A DNA stretch of 64,000 bases from Streptococcus urinalis 2285-97 (GTDB lineage: Bacteria > Bacillota > Bacilli > Lactobacillales > Streptococcaceae), in contig NZ_AEUZ02000001.1 in the NCBI RefSeq assembly GCF_000188055.2, forward strand, positions 634,001-698,000, written 5' to 3'. This document shows, piece after piece, positions 32,211 through 40,166 of this stretch. Position 1 is the stretch's first letter; every line of letters begins with the position of its first letter. Made by a program: the position numbers and the translations under genes. The notes beneath the pieces are model-generated. The model did no database searches. It saw only the letters and a list, made by a program, of their open reading frames with translations, and had not been told where the DNA came from.

Positions 32211-32529
32211 ATGTGTGGGAAAATTGGTTTTAATTTTTCCCACACATTTTTTGTTGACTATCAAGGCGTTCAAGGCGAATGCCTATTTTTGCGTGGGAAA
32301 CTCATTTTTGATTTTCCCACGCACTTTTTGTTGATAGTCAAGGGCTTCAGACTGTTTGTGGGAATGTGGGAAAAAATATCTAATAATGTAATATATTTTT
32401 ACTTGTGCCTCTTTTAATTTATATAGGGGGGAGTTGAAAAAAAATTTCCCACATCCCCACATTTGCCTTGAACCCCAACGTGCTGTTGAAAAAATGCGTG
32501 GGAAAATGGGGTGCCATTTTTCCCACACA
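32211..32529. repeat. cluster of four inverted repeats with GTGGGAAA core; candidate origin
   Basis: Arms at 32211-32223 with 32235-32247 (ATGTGTGGGAAAA), 32291-32300 with 32313-32322 (GCGTGGGAAA), 32358-32376 with 32442-32460 (GTGGGAATGTGGGAAA-type), and 32496-32509 with 32514-32528 (GCGTGGGAAAATGG). The loop of the third is very AT-rich. After the first and second units come TTGACTATCAA and TTGATAGTCAA, which are exact reverse complements. Located upstream of the replication helicase gene. Confidence 0.65.
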
Positions 32530-32661
32530 CTGCCCTCAAAAAAATATTTTCTGCCTCTTTTTCTGTGCCCTGAATTTCTTTTTCCTCTTGATGGTGTTGG
32601 GGTTCGGGCTTTTGGGGTGCTTTTCTAGGTGCCGTTTTGGCTGTTCAAGGCCTGATTTTGC

Positions 32662-32690
32662 TTGCTATAAGCATTTGCGTGTGATATAAT
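32662..32690 (+). promoter_or_regulatory. promoter for the xis/helicase operon
   Basis: TTGCTA, 17 bases, TATAAT with an upstream TG. Predicted start near 32697. Confidence 0.65.
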
Positions 32691-32799
32691 TTAATAGTAA
32701 TTGAATAGTTCACGCGTGATAATCGCATTTGAGCGACCCTGTTTCACAGTTTGGGGAAGAACTTAAAAGCGACCAACACGTTAACGCACGAATGGAAAC

Positions 32800-32847
32800 G
32801 GGCGGTGAACCTTTAGGAGAAATCCTATCGGTTTACCGCCCTTTTTG
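32800..32847 (+). terminator. intrinsic terminator or attenuator in the xis leader
   Basis: 12-bp stem GGGCGGTGAACC/GGTTTACCGCCC with one G-T pair, an inner hairpin TAGGA-GAAA-TCCTA, and TTTTT directly after. It sits between the promoter and the xis gene, so it either attenuates the operon or ends an RNA of about 150 nt. Confidence 0.7.
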
Positions 32848-32876
32848 TTTATCGAAATATGAGAGGAGAGAAAGAC

Positions 32877-33143
32877 ATGTCAGTAAAGACCAAGACGAAG
32901 CACACGAAGTTCGGCGAATTGAATTACGGGGAATATGCAAGTCTAATGGCGGCGCTTGCCTGTAAGGATTTTCTGACCCTTGACGAGGCGACGGTCTTCT
33001 TCGACATCGGACGAACGCGCATGCAGCGAATCGTGAAGATGCCGGATGCGTCGCAGTTCGTCCTCATGAGTGGTAAGCGCAAGCTCATTGCACGCGAGAA
33101 GTTCCGCGACTATATCCTCGCGGGAAACAACATCAATCCGTAA
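32877..33143 (+). CDS. excisionase-like small DNA-binding protein
   Basis: Product of 88 residues with a winged-helix/MerR-like pattern: DFLTLDEATVFFDIGRTRMQRIV near residues 37-59, followed by a strand-rich end (FVLMSGKRKLIAREKFRDYI). This resembles Tn916-type Xis and DUF6462-like proteins, which act as recombination directionality factors or regulators. The ATG at 32877 has GAGAGGAGAG before it; an earlier in-frame ATG at 32859 is less suited. A serine recombinase needs a directionality factor, which this could be, but no direct evidence is in the sequence. Confidence 0.65.
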   Translation: MSVKTKTKHTKFGELNYGEYASLMAALACKDFLTLDEATVFFDIGRTRMQRIVKMPDASQFVLMSGKRKLIAREKFRDYILAGNNINP

Positions 33144-33299
33144 AAGAAGACAAAAAGAAAGGTTGCCCCCTGCCTACGCAAGCAAATGGGACAACCACTT
33201 CAACTTATGAATAGGATACCACAAAACTGCTGGTAATGCAAGGTATTTCCTCTACATGGGTTGAACGAGAAGCTAAATCCTGAAAGGAGGAAATAAGGA
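33144..33299 (+). other. spacer with hairpin before the helicase gene
   Basis: GGTTGCCCC (33161-33169) pairs with GGGACAACC (33188-33196), one mismatch. The helicase Shine-Dalgarno GAAAGGAGG ends near 33291. Confidence 0.5.
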
Positions 33300-34970
33300 A
33301 TGAATCAAACATACGATGAAATTATTGATTTTGAGACGCTGGACTATCTGGAACAGATGGACATGGACAATCCGCCGTCTCCCATGACTATTAAGCGAGA
33401 GATTCTTGAGTCTATCAACAAGGTGATTGCCGTCTACAACAAGGGACCGGAAGACCCGCCTGGGTCTGGCGAGTTTCCGTCCCCCATGAAGGGCGACGAC
33501 AAGTACAAGAAGCTCAAGACCTTACCGGCGAGGCAGGTTGCCTTGATTCTCATCCATCGCCACTGCGTGCGCCGCATCAATGTCGGAGGCACCAAGACAA
33601 AGAACTACGCGCTCGGCATGTACGTCTACGAAGGTGCGGACGAGGGAATCTACGACTTCGACGAGGACAAGATTTGCGCTCTGGCATCCGAGTACAACGC
33701 GATTGATGACTATCGTAACTGGAAGGCTGTCTTGGAGGCGCTCAAGGTCTTGGCGCCCGTTGTCGCACCATGTGCGGATGCGGATTTGGTTGCCGTCGGA
33801 AACGGCATCTACGATTACGGGAACAAGTTCTTGATGCCGTTCGACCCTGAGCTTGTCTTTACGATGAAGTCGCATGTGGATTTTATCGACAATGCGCCGA
33901 ATCAGTTTATTGAGATGCCCGACGGCGAGGTCTGGGACGTGGACAGCTGGATGCAAGGTCTCTCTGATGACCCTGAGGTGGCGGCTTTCCTCTGGCGCGT
34001 TCTGGGCGCAGTCATACGCCCTAATGTGCCGTGGAACCATTCTATCTGGCTGCTGTCTGAGGTCGGCAACAACGGCAAGGGTACGCTGTGCCGACTGATG
34101 AGGAATCTGCTTGGCGATGGTGCGCACACGTCAATCAACCTCAAGCAGTTCGCTGAGCAGTTTGGGCTTGATGATTTGCTGAACGCATCGGCAATCATCA
34201 CAGACGAGAACGACACGGATACATACATTGACAGCGCAGCGACCTTGAAGTCAATCATCACGGGCGACCTTGTCACGATTGACCGCAAGTTCAAGAGCAA
34301 GGTCAAGCTTCAGTTCCGCGGGATGATGGTGCAGTGCGTCAATTCGATGCCACGTGTCAAGGACAAGACCCCGTCGTTTTACCGCCGTCTATGCATCGTC
34401 CCGATGAACAAGCAGTTCGAGGGGTGCGAGCGCAAGTACATCAAGGACGACTATCTGGGGCGTAAGAAAGTGCTCGAGTACGTCCTCTACAAGCTTTTGG
34501 CTACGACGAACTGCTACGAGCTTGACCCGCCTAAGGCGTGTCTTGACTTGCTGAGTGAGTACAAGGAGTTCAACGACCCGGTGCGTGCCTTCATGGCAGA
34601 AGTCATGGAGCAGCTCGTGTGGGACTTGGTGCCTAATCAGTTTCTCTACGACCTGTATTGCCATTGGTATACACGCAACGTCAAAGGCAAGCCGGTTGGC
34701 AAGGGCGCATTTCTCAAGCAGATGCGTGTGATTCTTCCAGACTGTCCCGGGTGGACGGTAACAGATAGTTGCCGTCGTGGCACGAAGATGGACGCTCCCG
34801 AGCGTCTGATTCTCGATTACGGAGTGAACGAGTGGATGAATGAGAGTTACACGGGCAATGACTGGAAGAAGCGTTGCTCGCCGGATAACTTGAAGGAGTT
34901 TTATTCGGGGCTTGAGCGCGTAGCATCTGCCGTTGCATCAGGTGACAAATCCTCGTCCGAGGAGGACTGA
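33300..34970 (+). CDS. P4-type (SF3/D5) replication helicase
   Basis: Protein of 556 residues with a phage/plasmid P4-type superfamily 3 helicase core. Walker A is EVGNNGKGTL near residue 256, Walker B-like IITDEND near 300, and sensor region VQCVNSMPRVKD near 345. The N-terminal 200 residues show no clear primase catalytic motif. Such proteins open origins and drive replication of elements, and it follows the inverted-repeat cluster, which could be its target. GC and codon use differ strongly from the host genes. Confidence 0.82.
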   Translation: MNQTYDEIIDFETLDYLEQMDMDNPPSPMTIKREILESINKVIAVYNKGPEDPPGSGEFPSPMKGDDKYKKLKTLPARQVALILIHRHCVRRINVGGTKTKNYALGMYVYEGADEGIYDFDEDKICALASEYNAIDDYRNWKAVLEALKVLAPVVAPCADADLVAVGNGIYDYGNKFLMPFDPELVFTMKSHVDFIDNAPNQFIEMPDGEVWDVDSWMQGLSDDPEVAAFLWRVLGAVIRPNVPWNHSIWLLSEVGNNGKGTLCRLMRNLLGDGAHTSINLKQFAEQFGLDDLLNASAIITDENDTDTYIDSAATLKSIITGDLVTIDRKFKSKVKLQFRGMMVQCVNSMPRVKDKTPSFYRRLCIVPMNKQFEGCERKYIKDDYLGRKKVLEYVLYKLLATTNCYELDPPKACLDLLSEYKEFNDPVRAFMAEVMEQLVWDLVPNQFLYDLYCHWYTRNVKGKPVGKGAFLKQMRVILPDCPGWTVTDSCRRGTKMDAPERLILDYGVNEWMNESYTGNDWKKRCSPDNLKEFYSGLERVASAVASGDKSSSEED

Positions 34971-35413
34971 CATGCTTGCAGCAAGTCACTTGATTTTGGT
35001 CTCCATTCTGGCGCCTTCTTGGTCACTTGCTGACCACGGTAGTGCCAATGCGAGACCAGCAAGCGTCCCAAAATCGCGGCTATGCCCGTCCGCTTTCGGT
35101 GGGCACGCCGTCGATTTTCGACGCGGGATGCTGCCTTGTCCCCTCATCGGATGGGCGCACCTGCATCTCGATTTTCAGCGGGGCAGTCGTGCCTCCATGT
35201 GCCGAGTCGTCGGCACCATCAGACCCGTGCTCTGGGGTCTGAATCTCGGGGTCGAGGGGCGACGCCCCCGGAACCAATGTATCTGCGTCAAAGGCTCGCG
35301 AAGCGAGTTTTTGTACACGCGGATACTCTGGTTCCGCCTACCCCTTTTTCTGCGTAATTTGCGCATGACGCAAGAGGACAAATTTTAGTCAATTTCAAAG
35401 GAGGTTTTCAGTT
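34971..35413. other. structured non-coding segment, candidate oriT
   Basis: No convincing gene in 443 bases. Successive dyads: CAGACCC/GGGGTCTG at 35220-35241, GGGGC-GAC-GCCCC at 35256-35268, then a nested imperfect palindrome at 35270-35335 (GGAACCA with TGGTTCC, GTATCTGCGT with ACGCGGATAC, CTCGC-GAA-GCGAG in the centre), and TTGCG/CGCAA near 35358. It lies directly before mobC and the relaxase gene, the usual place for a transfer origin. The nick site cannot be assigned. Confidence 0.55.
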
Positions 35414-35938
35414 ATGAAAAGCGATAAGAAGCATGCAGGCGGACGTCCTGCTCTCAGCGAGGAAAAGAAGAAATCGAGCACAGTCAAAGTTCGCGTAAGC
35501 GGATGCGAGATGGATGCGATTAAGTCGAAAGCCGACGCGTTCGGCGTGACGGTGTCACAGTATCTTCGCGATGCTGCGTTGAAGCACGAAGTGAAGAAAA
35601 TGATTATCACAAATAATCGCGACCTTAATTTGCTTACCGCCGAGGTGAACAAAATTGGCTGCAACTTGAATCAGATCGCTCGTCGTTTGAACGCGAGCGC
35701 GAGCTATCGTGAGTGCTTCGGCGTGACCCCGATGCGAGAGGCTGAGGTACTAGCAGAACTCAAATATTTGCAGTTCAAATTCGCAAGCATCGACAGGCAG
35801 CTGCTTGACGCGCGTGAGGAATTTTCCCGCGAGCAAATCGGCAAGATTTCCGACTATGAGTTCGAGCAGATGAGAGATTTTTGGTTCCCGAAGGACGGAG
35901 GTGAGACCGATGGCAACGACCTTTATCCATCCACTTAA
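35414..35938 (+). CDS. mobC: MobC-like mobilization accessory protein
   Basis: Basic protein of 174 residues. A ribbon-helix-helix-like segment lies at about 22-60 (STVKVRVSGCEMDAIKSKA) and the MobC signature VNKIGCNLNQIARRLN near residues 77-92. MobC proteins help open the transfer origin for the relaxase. AAAGGAGG lies at 35396-35403. It overlaps the relaxase start by 29 bases, so the two are coupled. The C-terminus is acidic. Confidence 0.82.
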   Translation: MKSDKKHAGGRPALSEEKKKSSTVKVRVSGCEMDAIKSKADAFGVTVSQYLRDAALKHEVKKMIITNNRDLNLLTAEVNKIGCNLNQIARRLNASASYRECFGVTPMREAEVLAELKYLQFKFASIDRQLLDAREEFSREQIGKISDYEFEQMRDFWFPKDGGETDGNDLYPST

Positions 35939-37457
35939 AGACGCATCGTCGAGCCTTATCTACACAGAGCTTGGCAACGGTCAGAAGAAGAAAAAGCACG
36001 AGGCTGAGGGTACTACTAGAGCTGCGTGCGAGATGGGAGATTTGCCACGTGACGACATGGCAAAGTATGCGAAGACACTGCGAGAAAGCCACCCGGGCAG
36101 AAAGACCGAGGCCTACGAGATTCGCGTCTCGTTCTCGCCTGACGAGCTGAAGGCACATAACGCCGATGATGAGCAGATGGCGCTCACACATAGCTACAAG
36201 CTGTGCAAGAAGCTCTACCCGAACTCGATGTGCTATGTGACGGTTCACAACGACGGAAAGGGCGAGTGCGTGCATGCGCATTGCCTTGTCGTAAACCATG
36301 ACGAGGTGACGGGCAAGACCTTGCAGGACAACCTCAGGCATTTTGAGGTGAAAAATGCAAGCGACGAGCTTGCAGCCGAGGAGGGGATGACTGTTGTCGG
36401 CACTCCTAAGTTCTACAAGGACAAGCATCCAGAGGGCACGACGTGGGAGAAGCGACGCGAAGAGTGCGATGTGTTCGAGCAGAGGTTGGGCGACAAGGTG
36501 CAGCATGCCCGCGATACCTCGGAGAACCTTGACGAGTTCAAGGAGCATCTGAAGTGGTCACACGTCGAGCTTCGCGAAAAGGTCAAGGTTGACGATGACG
36601 GCGTGGAGCATTCGAGCTGGTCTTATCACATGATGGATGAGTGGGGGCCGAAGCGCCGCAAGCGTCGTCGTAAGGCTAAGGATTTGGCTGACGACCTGTC
36701 GAAAGAGGGCATTGAGTCTTATTACGCCGAGAAGGCGCTAGAAAGCCCAAATAAGTCCGTAGAAGACGTTAAGCCTAACGTTGAATCAGTCGAGCAGGAA
36801 AAGCCATCAGAAGGCGAATATGAGCCTCTTAAAGCCCATATCGAGGATGAGGCGACCTATTCCCTTCTCGACGATTACAAGGTCGATTCTGAGGATGTCA
36901 GGGACTTCACGGATGCTCTTGCTTCGCAGTACCGCAGGAAGGCGATTCACGAAGGCAGAGACCTGAGACGTGATGCTGACTATGCTCAAATCAGACTGGC
37001 ACAGAAGACGTCAATCGAGACCACTGAGAAGCTGCAAGCCGACGTGGATGTAGCCCGTGCCCAGTTCAGGGCTGACAAGGCGGCGATGGACGAGCTGAAG
37101 TATCAGAAGGCACCGAACCTCTACGGTCTGAGACAGTGCTTCAAGCTCGCTGGTCAGCAGAAGGGCAAGAGTCAGTTCGAGCGCATGCTCGACGACATGT
37201 TTGCTCAGATGATGGCGGAGCTAGTGCGCCAGATGGTCGAGGAGCAGCAGCGTCAGGCACGCGAGGAGGCGGAGAAGCGCCTTTACGAGAGCCGCAAGGA
37301 TATGTGGAACGCGGAGAAGCGCCTCAAGGCTGCGAACCGTGCCATTGACCACGAGATGAGCCATGGTGGGCGCGCAGTGAGCGCAGGAGTTCAGGAGACT
37401 TATGACAGGGCTGTTGAACAGATGAAACAAGAAGATGCCGAGCAGTTCGGCGATTAG
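35910..37457 (+). CDS. relaxase / mobilization nuclease
   Basis: Relaxase of 515 residues that should nick oriT and lead the strand into a recipient. The catalytic metal-binding histidines are in CVHAHCLVVNHD near residues 117-128, and an N-terminal tyrosine would be the nucleophile (several lie within the first 60 residues). The C-terminal half is long, charged and helical (about 300-500), with a coiled-coil look. The ATG at 35910 follows GGAGGTGAG; a GTG at 35901 is an alternative. The exact MOB class is not certain (MOBP/MOBV-like). Confidence 0.8.
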   Translation: MATTFIHPLKDASSSLIYTELGNGQKKKKHEAEGTTRAACEMGDLPRDDMAKYAKTLRESHPGRKTEAYEIRVSFSPDELKAHNADDEQMALTHSYKLCKKLYPNSMCYVTVHNDGKGECVHAHCLVVNHDEVTGKTLQDNLRHFEVKNASDELAAEEGMTVVGTPKFYKDKHPEGTTWEKRREECDVFEQRLGDKVQHARDTSENLDEFKEHLKWSHVELREKVKVDDDGVEHSSWSYHMMDEWGPKRRKRRRKAKDLADDLSKEGIESYYAEKALESPNKSVEDVKPNVESVEQEKPSEGEYEPLKAHIEDEATYSLLDDYKVDSEDVRDFTDALASQYRRKAIHEGRDLRRDADYAQIRLAQKTSIETTEKLQADVDVARAQFRADKAAMDELKYQKAPNLYGLRQCFKLAGQQKGKSQFERMLDDMFAQMMAELVRQMVEEQQRQAREEAEKRLYESRKDMWNAEKRLKAANRAIDHEMSHGGRAVSAGVQETYDRAVEQMKQEDAEQFGD

Positions 37458-37472
37458 GAAGGAGAACAGATT

Positions 37473-37736
37473 ATGTTAGTTTTAATCATCGTATTGGTAG
37501 CAGGGCTTGCAGTAATTGCAAGTATCGCAAACAAAGGTAAGAACGCAGACGGGTTGACGGAGGAGCAGGAGTTTCGTATGTCAAAAGACCCGGAATATCG
37601 TGCTTTCATGGAAAAGCGTATAGCAGAGCGTCGCGAGATTGCGAACGCTGATAAAAAGCGCTCAAATAACTTTTGGGTGAGCTTTATGGCTTTAGCTATT
37701 GCGTTCGCGGTAATCGTTTTGTGGGTTGCCAGATAA
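37473..37736 (+). CDS. small two-helix membrane protein
   Basis: Product of 87 residues with hydrophobic segments at 1-18 and about 67-86 joined by a charged, helical linker. The Shine-Dalgarno GGAAGGAG ends about 8 bases before the ATG, 15 bases after the relaxase stop, so it belongs to the mob operon. Function is not recognised; it may link relaxase and membrane. A strong terminator follows. Confidence 0.6.
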   Translation: MLVLIIVLVAGLAVIASIANKGKNADGLTEEQEFRMSKDPEYRAFMEKRIAERREIANADKKRSNNFWVSFMALAIAFAVIVLWVAR

Positions 37737-37774
37737 AAAATAAGCGGTTCCCGTAGGTGGGAGCCGCTTATTTG
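37735..37774. terminator. bidirectional terminator
   Basis: ATAAGCGGTTCCC, GTAGGT loop, GGGAGCCGCTTAT, with A-run before and TTTG after. It separates the mob operon from a convergent small gene. Confidence 0.85.
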
Positions 37775-37778
37775 TGTC

Positions 37779-38054
37779 TTAGTGAAGCTTAGGGACAGGA
37801 ACGCCAGACCATGCCGTGCCAAAGTGGGTGATACCCCACACGTATAGGTCTAGCGCATCGTCATGGAAGACTATCTCGTCAGTGTGTTCTATTAAAAAGC
37901 TTGGGTCTTGGATGATGTAGAACTGATAAATCTCATCGTCCAAATCACCGTTTATCAGTTCTAGCGGACGCTTCGCAATCTCGTTCGCGAGCACCATTCC
38001 GCCAACCTGATGTGCCAAGTCCTCGTAGGTCTTGATGTAATCGTTGAAATCCAT
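37779..38054 (-). CDS. small acidic protein of unknown function
   Basis: Product of 91 residues, start MDFNDYIKTY at 38054 with AAGGAGG just upstream. About 17 Asp/Glu against 4 Lys/Arg make it strongly negative. No family recognised. It stands on the strand opposite to its neighbours, between the mob operon and the restriction-modification genes. A DNA-mimic or antirestriction role would fit charge and place but is only a guess. A perfect hairpin GACCGTC/GACGGTC (38086-38103) lies in its leader. Confidence 0.55.
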   Translation of the reverse strand: MDFNDYIKTYEDLAHQVGGMVLANEIAKRPLELINGDLDDEIYQFYIIQDPSFLIEHTDEIVFHDDALDLYVWGITHFGTAWSGVPVPKLH

Positions 38055-38118
38055 GAAATCCTCCTTTGTTTCGTGCAATCTCGACCGTCTTCAGACGGTC
38101 TTTGAGGCACAAAAAAGG

Positions 38119-38172
38119 TTGATTTTTCTGGTGAAATATTGTACAATAATACGTAATTACGTGAATACGTAT
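38119..38172 (+). promoter_or_regulatory. promoter and palindromic operator of the restriction-modification operon
   Basis: TTGATT (38119-38124), 17 bases, TACAAT (38142-38147). Directly after it lie the perfect palindrome ACGTAATTACGT (38151-38162) and ATACGTAT (38165-38172), spanning the likely start site. The next gene encodes a ribbon-helix-helix protein, a natural ligand for such short palindromes. Confidence 0.75.
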
Positions 38173-38187
38173 ACAGGAGAGCTTGAT

Positions 38188-38364
38188 ATGAACAAAAAAG
38201 ACGAAAAGAAGCCCTCAGGAGACGTCAGGCGAACGAAGCTGACGCTCTCCGTGACGGCAGAGGATAAGAAGAGATTGAAAATCATTGCAGCCAAGAGGGA
38301 GAAATCTATCTCAGCGATGCTGCGTGAGTGGATTGAGAAAAATGCAGAGGAGGCTGAAGAATAA
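38188..38364 (+). CDS. ribbon-helix-helix transcriptional regulator
   Basis: Product of 58 residues. The strand RRTKLTLSVT and helices KKRLKIIAAKREKSISAMLREWI fit the Arc/CopG fold. The ATG at 38188 is preferred over upstream in-frame codons because it follows AGGAGAGCTTGAT and the promoter start lies downstream of those codons. It is the first gene of a three-gene unit with the restriction-modification pair: its last base is the first base of the methylase gene. Probable autorepressor controlling expression of the system. Confidence 0.75.
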   Translation: MNKKDEKKPSGDVRRTKLTLSVTAEDKKRLKIIAAKREKSISAMLREWIEKNAEEAEE

Positions 38365-40166
38365 TGGCAAAGAATTTAACTGAGGATGAGGTACGTGATA
38401 TTGCTCGTAACATCCTCGGGTTCAAAGATAAAGCAGGCGTGAAGTCTGGCGTTGGTCAGTTGACGACATTCAATCAACTTGGTTTTTTGGGTGTATCAGA
38501 CAAACCGGATGGATGGTATCTGCCAGACAATCATGCAGATACAGCCGTTGTGCTTGAAATTAAGGCAAGCAAGATTAGTCTCGGCAAGGCACAGGTTGAT
38601 GAGGTTCTGAAGAACATCCGTATCATCGAGGAGAAATACGAGCATGTTGTAGGCGTTCTCTACAACGGCGACGATACGCGCGTGTTCAAGGGTGAGAAAG
38701 AGTATAAGGCACAGGGTAGCAATGTGCTGCATAACGTAGAGTATTATGTTTCTCTCTTTAACGTCGATAACATCGACAAGGAACGTATCTACGCTCTGAC
38801 AGCAAAGATTAATAACTGCCTGCACTTCGAGTTTGGCATCAAGAACCTGTATCATCGCATGATTTTCACAGCTTGTGCGCTGGTTGCTGAGCGTTACGGT
38901 GCTGGACTGAAGAGACTCAAGGATATGGGCTATCAGACGTTCCACACAGCGATTCATTCGGTTTTGTCGAAATCGCTTGAGAGCAGCCGCAACCAAAACA
39001 CGAAGATTGACATCCTGCTGGAGGAGTATTCCGACATCAAGATGAACACGACGGACAATCAGAAGGCAATCAATGATTTCATTGATTGGGTAGTTGAGAT
39101 TTCTGAGTGCGTCAATTCTAGTGAATGGCGCGGAGAGGATGTCATGGGCATCTTCTTTAACGAGTTCAACCGTTATAAGAAGAAGTCTGAATCGGGACAG
39201 ATTTTCACACCTGAGCACATCACCGATTTTATGTACCGCATCCTTGAGGTAAACAAGGATGACCGCGTTCTGGATGCAACATGCGGTAGCGGCGGCTTTT
39301 TGGTCAAGGCGATGGCAAATATGATTCAGGAGTCAGGTGGCTCACAGACCAATAAGGCAAAGGAAATCAAGAAACATCAGCTATACGGTATCGAATTTGA
39401 CCGCGAGATTTATGCGCTTGCGTGTGCAAACATGTTGATTCATAAGGATGGAAAGACAAATCTCGAACAGCTGGATGCTAGAACGGAAAAGGCTGCAGAG
39501 TGGATTGGCAAACAGGAAATCACGAAAGTTCTGATGAATCCGCCGTATGAGAATAAGTACGGCTGCATGAAGATTGTCGAGAATGTTCTTGACAGCGTGC
39601 CTGCCCATACAGCCTGCGCGTTCATCCTTCCAGATAAGAAGCTTGAAAAGGCTTCAAAGGCTCAGATGAAGCGAATCCTTTCACATCATCGCCTGAAGAA
39701 GGTAATCAAACTTCCTGAAGACCTGTTCTTTGGCGTTGGCGTCACAACGAGCATCTTTGTGTTCGAGACTGGTATCGGACAGGACGCCAAGGACATTTTC
39801 GCTTGCTATATGGAGACCGATGGGCTTGCGACAGTCAAGAACAAAGGACGTCATGATGTGTACGGTAAATGGGCTGCTATCGAGGACTACTGGGTCGATG
39901 TGGTCGAGAAGCAGTCAGGGGACGACACATGCCAGTGGGTCAAGTCTGACGAGCACCTGTCGTATCAGGTGCCGCAGAAGCCTTTCGAGATTTTCGAGGA
40001 AGACTTCAAGAAGACTGCTATGGACTATCTGATGTTCAAGGAAGGCATCGACACTAAGAGTTTTGGAGAGAAGCTGCTTGAAACAGCAATGTATTCGAGC
40101 ACAGTGAGCGCAGATGATGCGAGCGTGAATATTGCTCTGAAGAAGGGCGGTGAGAAGAATGAATAA
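38364..40166 (+). CDS. BcgI-like combined nuclease-methyltransferase subunit (type IIB R-M)
   Basis: Protein of 600 residues. The N-terminal part has a PD-(D/E)xK nuclease pattern: P48-D49 followed by E65-I-K67. A helical connector leads to an N6-adenine methyltransferase of HsdM type with motif I LDATCGSGGFLVKA near residue 305 and motif IV MNPPY near 392. No separate HsdR gene exists, and a specificity gene overlaps its end. This two-gene plan matches BcgI-type enzymes, in which one subunit both cuts and methylates and the other recognises DNA. Type II versus orphan type I methylase rests on the nuclease motif. Confidence 0.75.
   Translation: MAKNLTEDEVRDIARNILGFKDKAGVKSGVGQLTTFNQLGFLGVSDKPDGWYLPDNHADTAVVLEIKASKISLGKAQVDEVLKNIRIIEEKYEHVVGVLYNGDDTRVFKGEKEYKAQGSNVLHNVEYYVSLFNVDNIDKERIYALTAKINNCLHFEFGIKNLYHRMIFTACALVAERYGAGLKRLKDMGYQTFHTAIHSVLSKSLESSRNQNTKIDILLEEYSDIKMNTTDNQKAINDFIDWVVEISECVNSSEWRGEDVMGIFFNEFNRYKKKSESGQIFTPEHITDFMYRILEVNKDDRVLDATCGSGGFLVKAMANMIQESGGSQTNKAKEIKKHQLYGIEFDREIYALACANMLIHKDGKTNLEQLDARTEKAAEWIGKQEITKVLMNPPYENKYGCMKIVENVLDSVPAHTACAFILPDKKLEKASKAQMKRILSHHRLKKVIKLPEDLFFGVGVTTSIFVFETGIGQDAKDIFACYMETDGLATVKNKGRHDVYGKWAAIEDYWVDVVEKQSGDDTCQWVKSDEHLSYQVPQKPFEIFEEDFKKTAMDYLMFKEGIDTKSFGEKLLETAMYSSTVSADDASVNIALKKGGEKNE

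Noticed and set aside
32021..32689. Many overlapping open frames of 60-97 codons on both strands in the left part of the element
   Set aside because: They lie over inverted repeats, have low-complexity products (Lys and Arg runs, Phe-Pro runs), lack Shine-Dalgarno sites and shadow one another.
33522..34127. 201-codon minus-strand frame inside the helicase gene
   Set aside because: A shadow frame caused by high GC; no start signal, and the plus-strand frame has clear helicase motifs.
35775..36548. 257-codon minus-strand frame opposite the relaxase
   Set aside because: High-GC shadow; the relaxase motifs and coupled Shine-Dalgarno support the plus strand.
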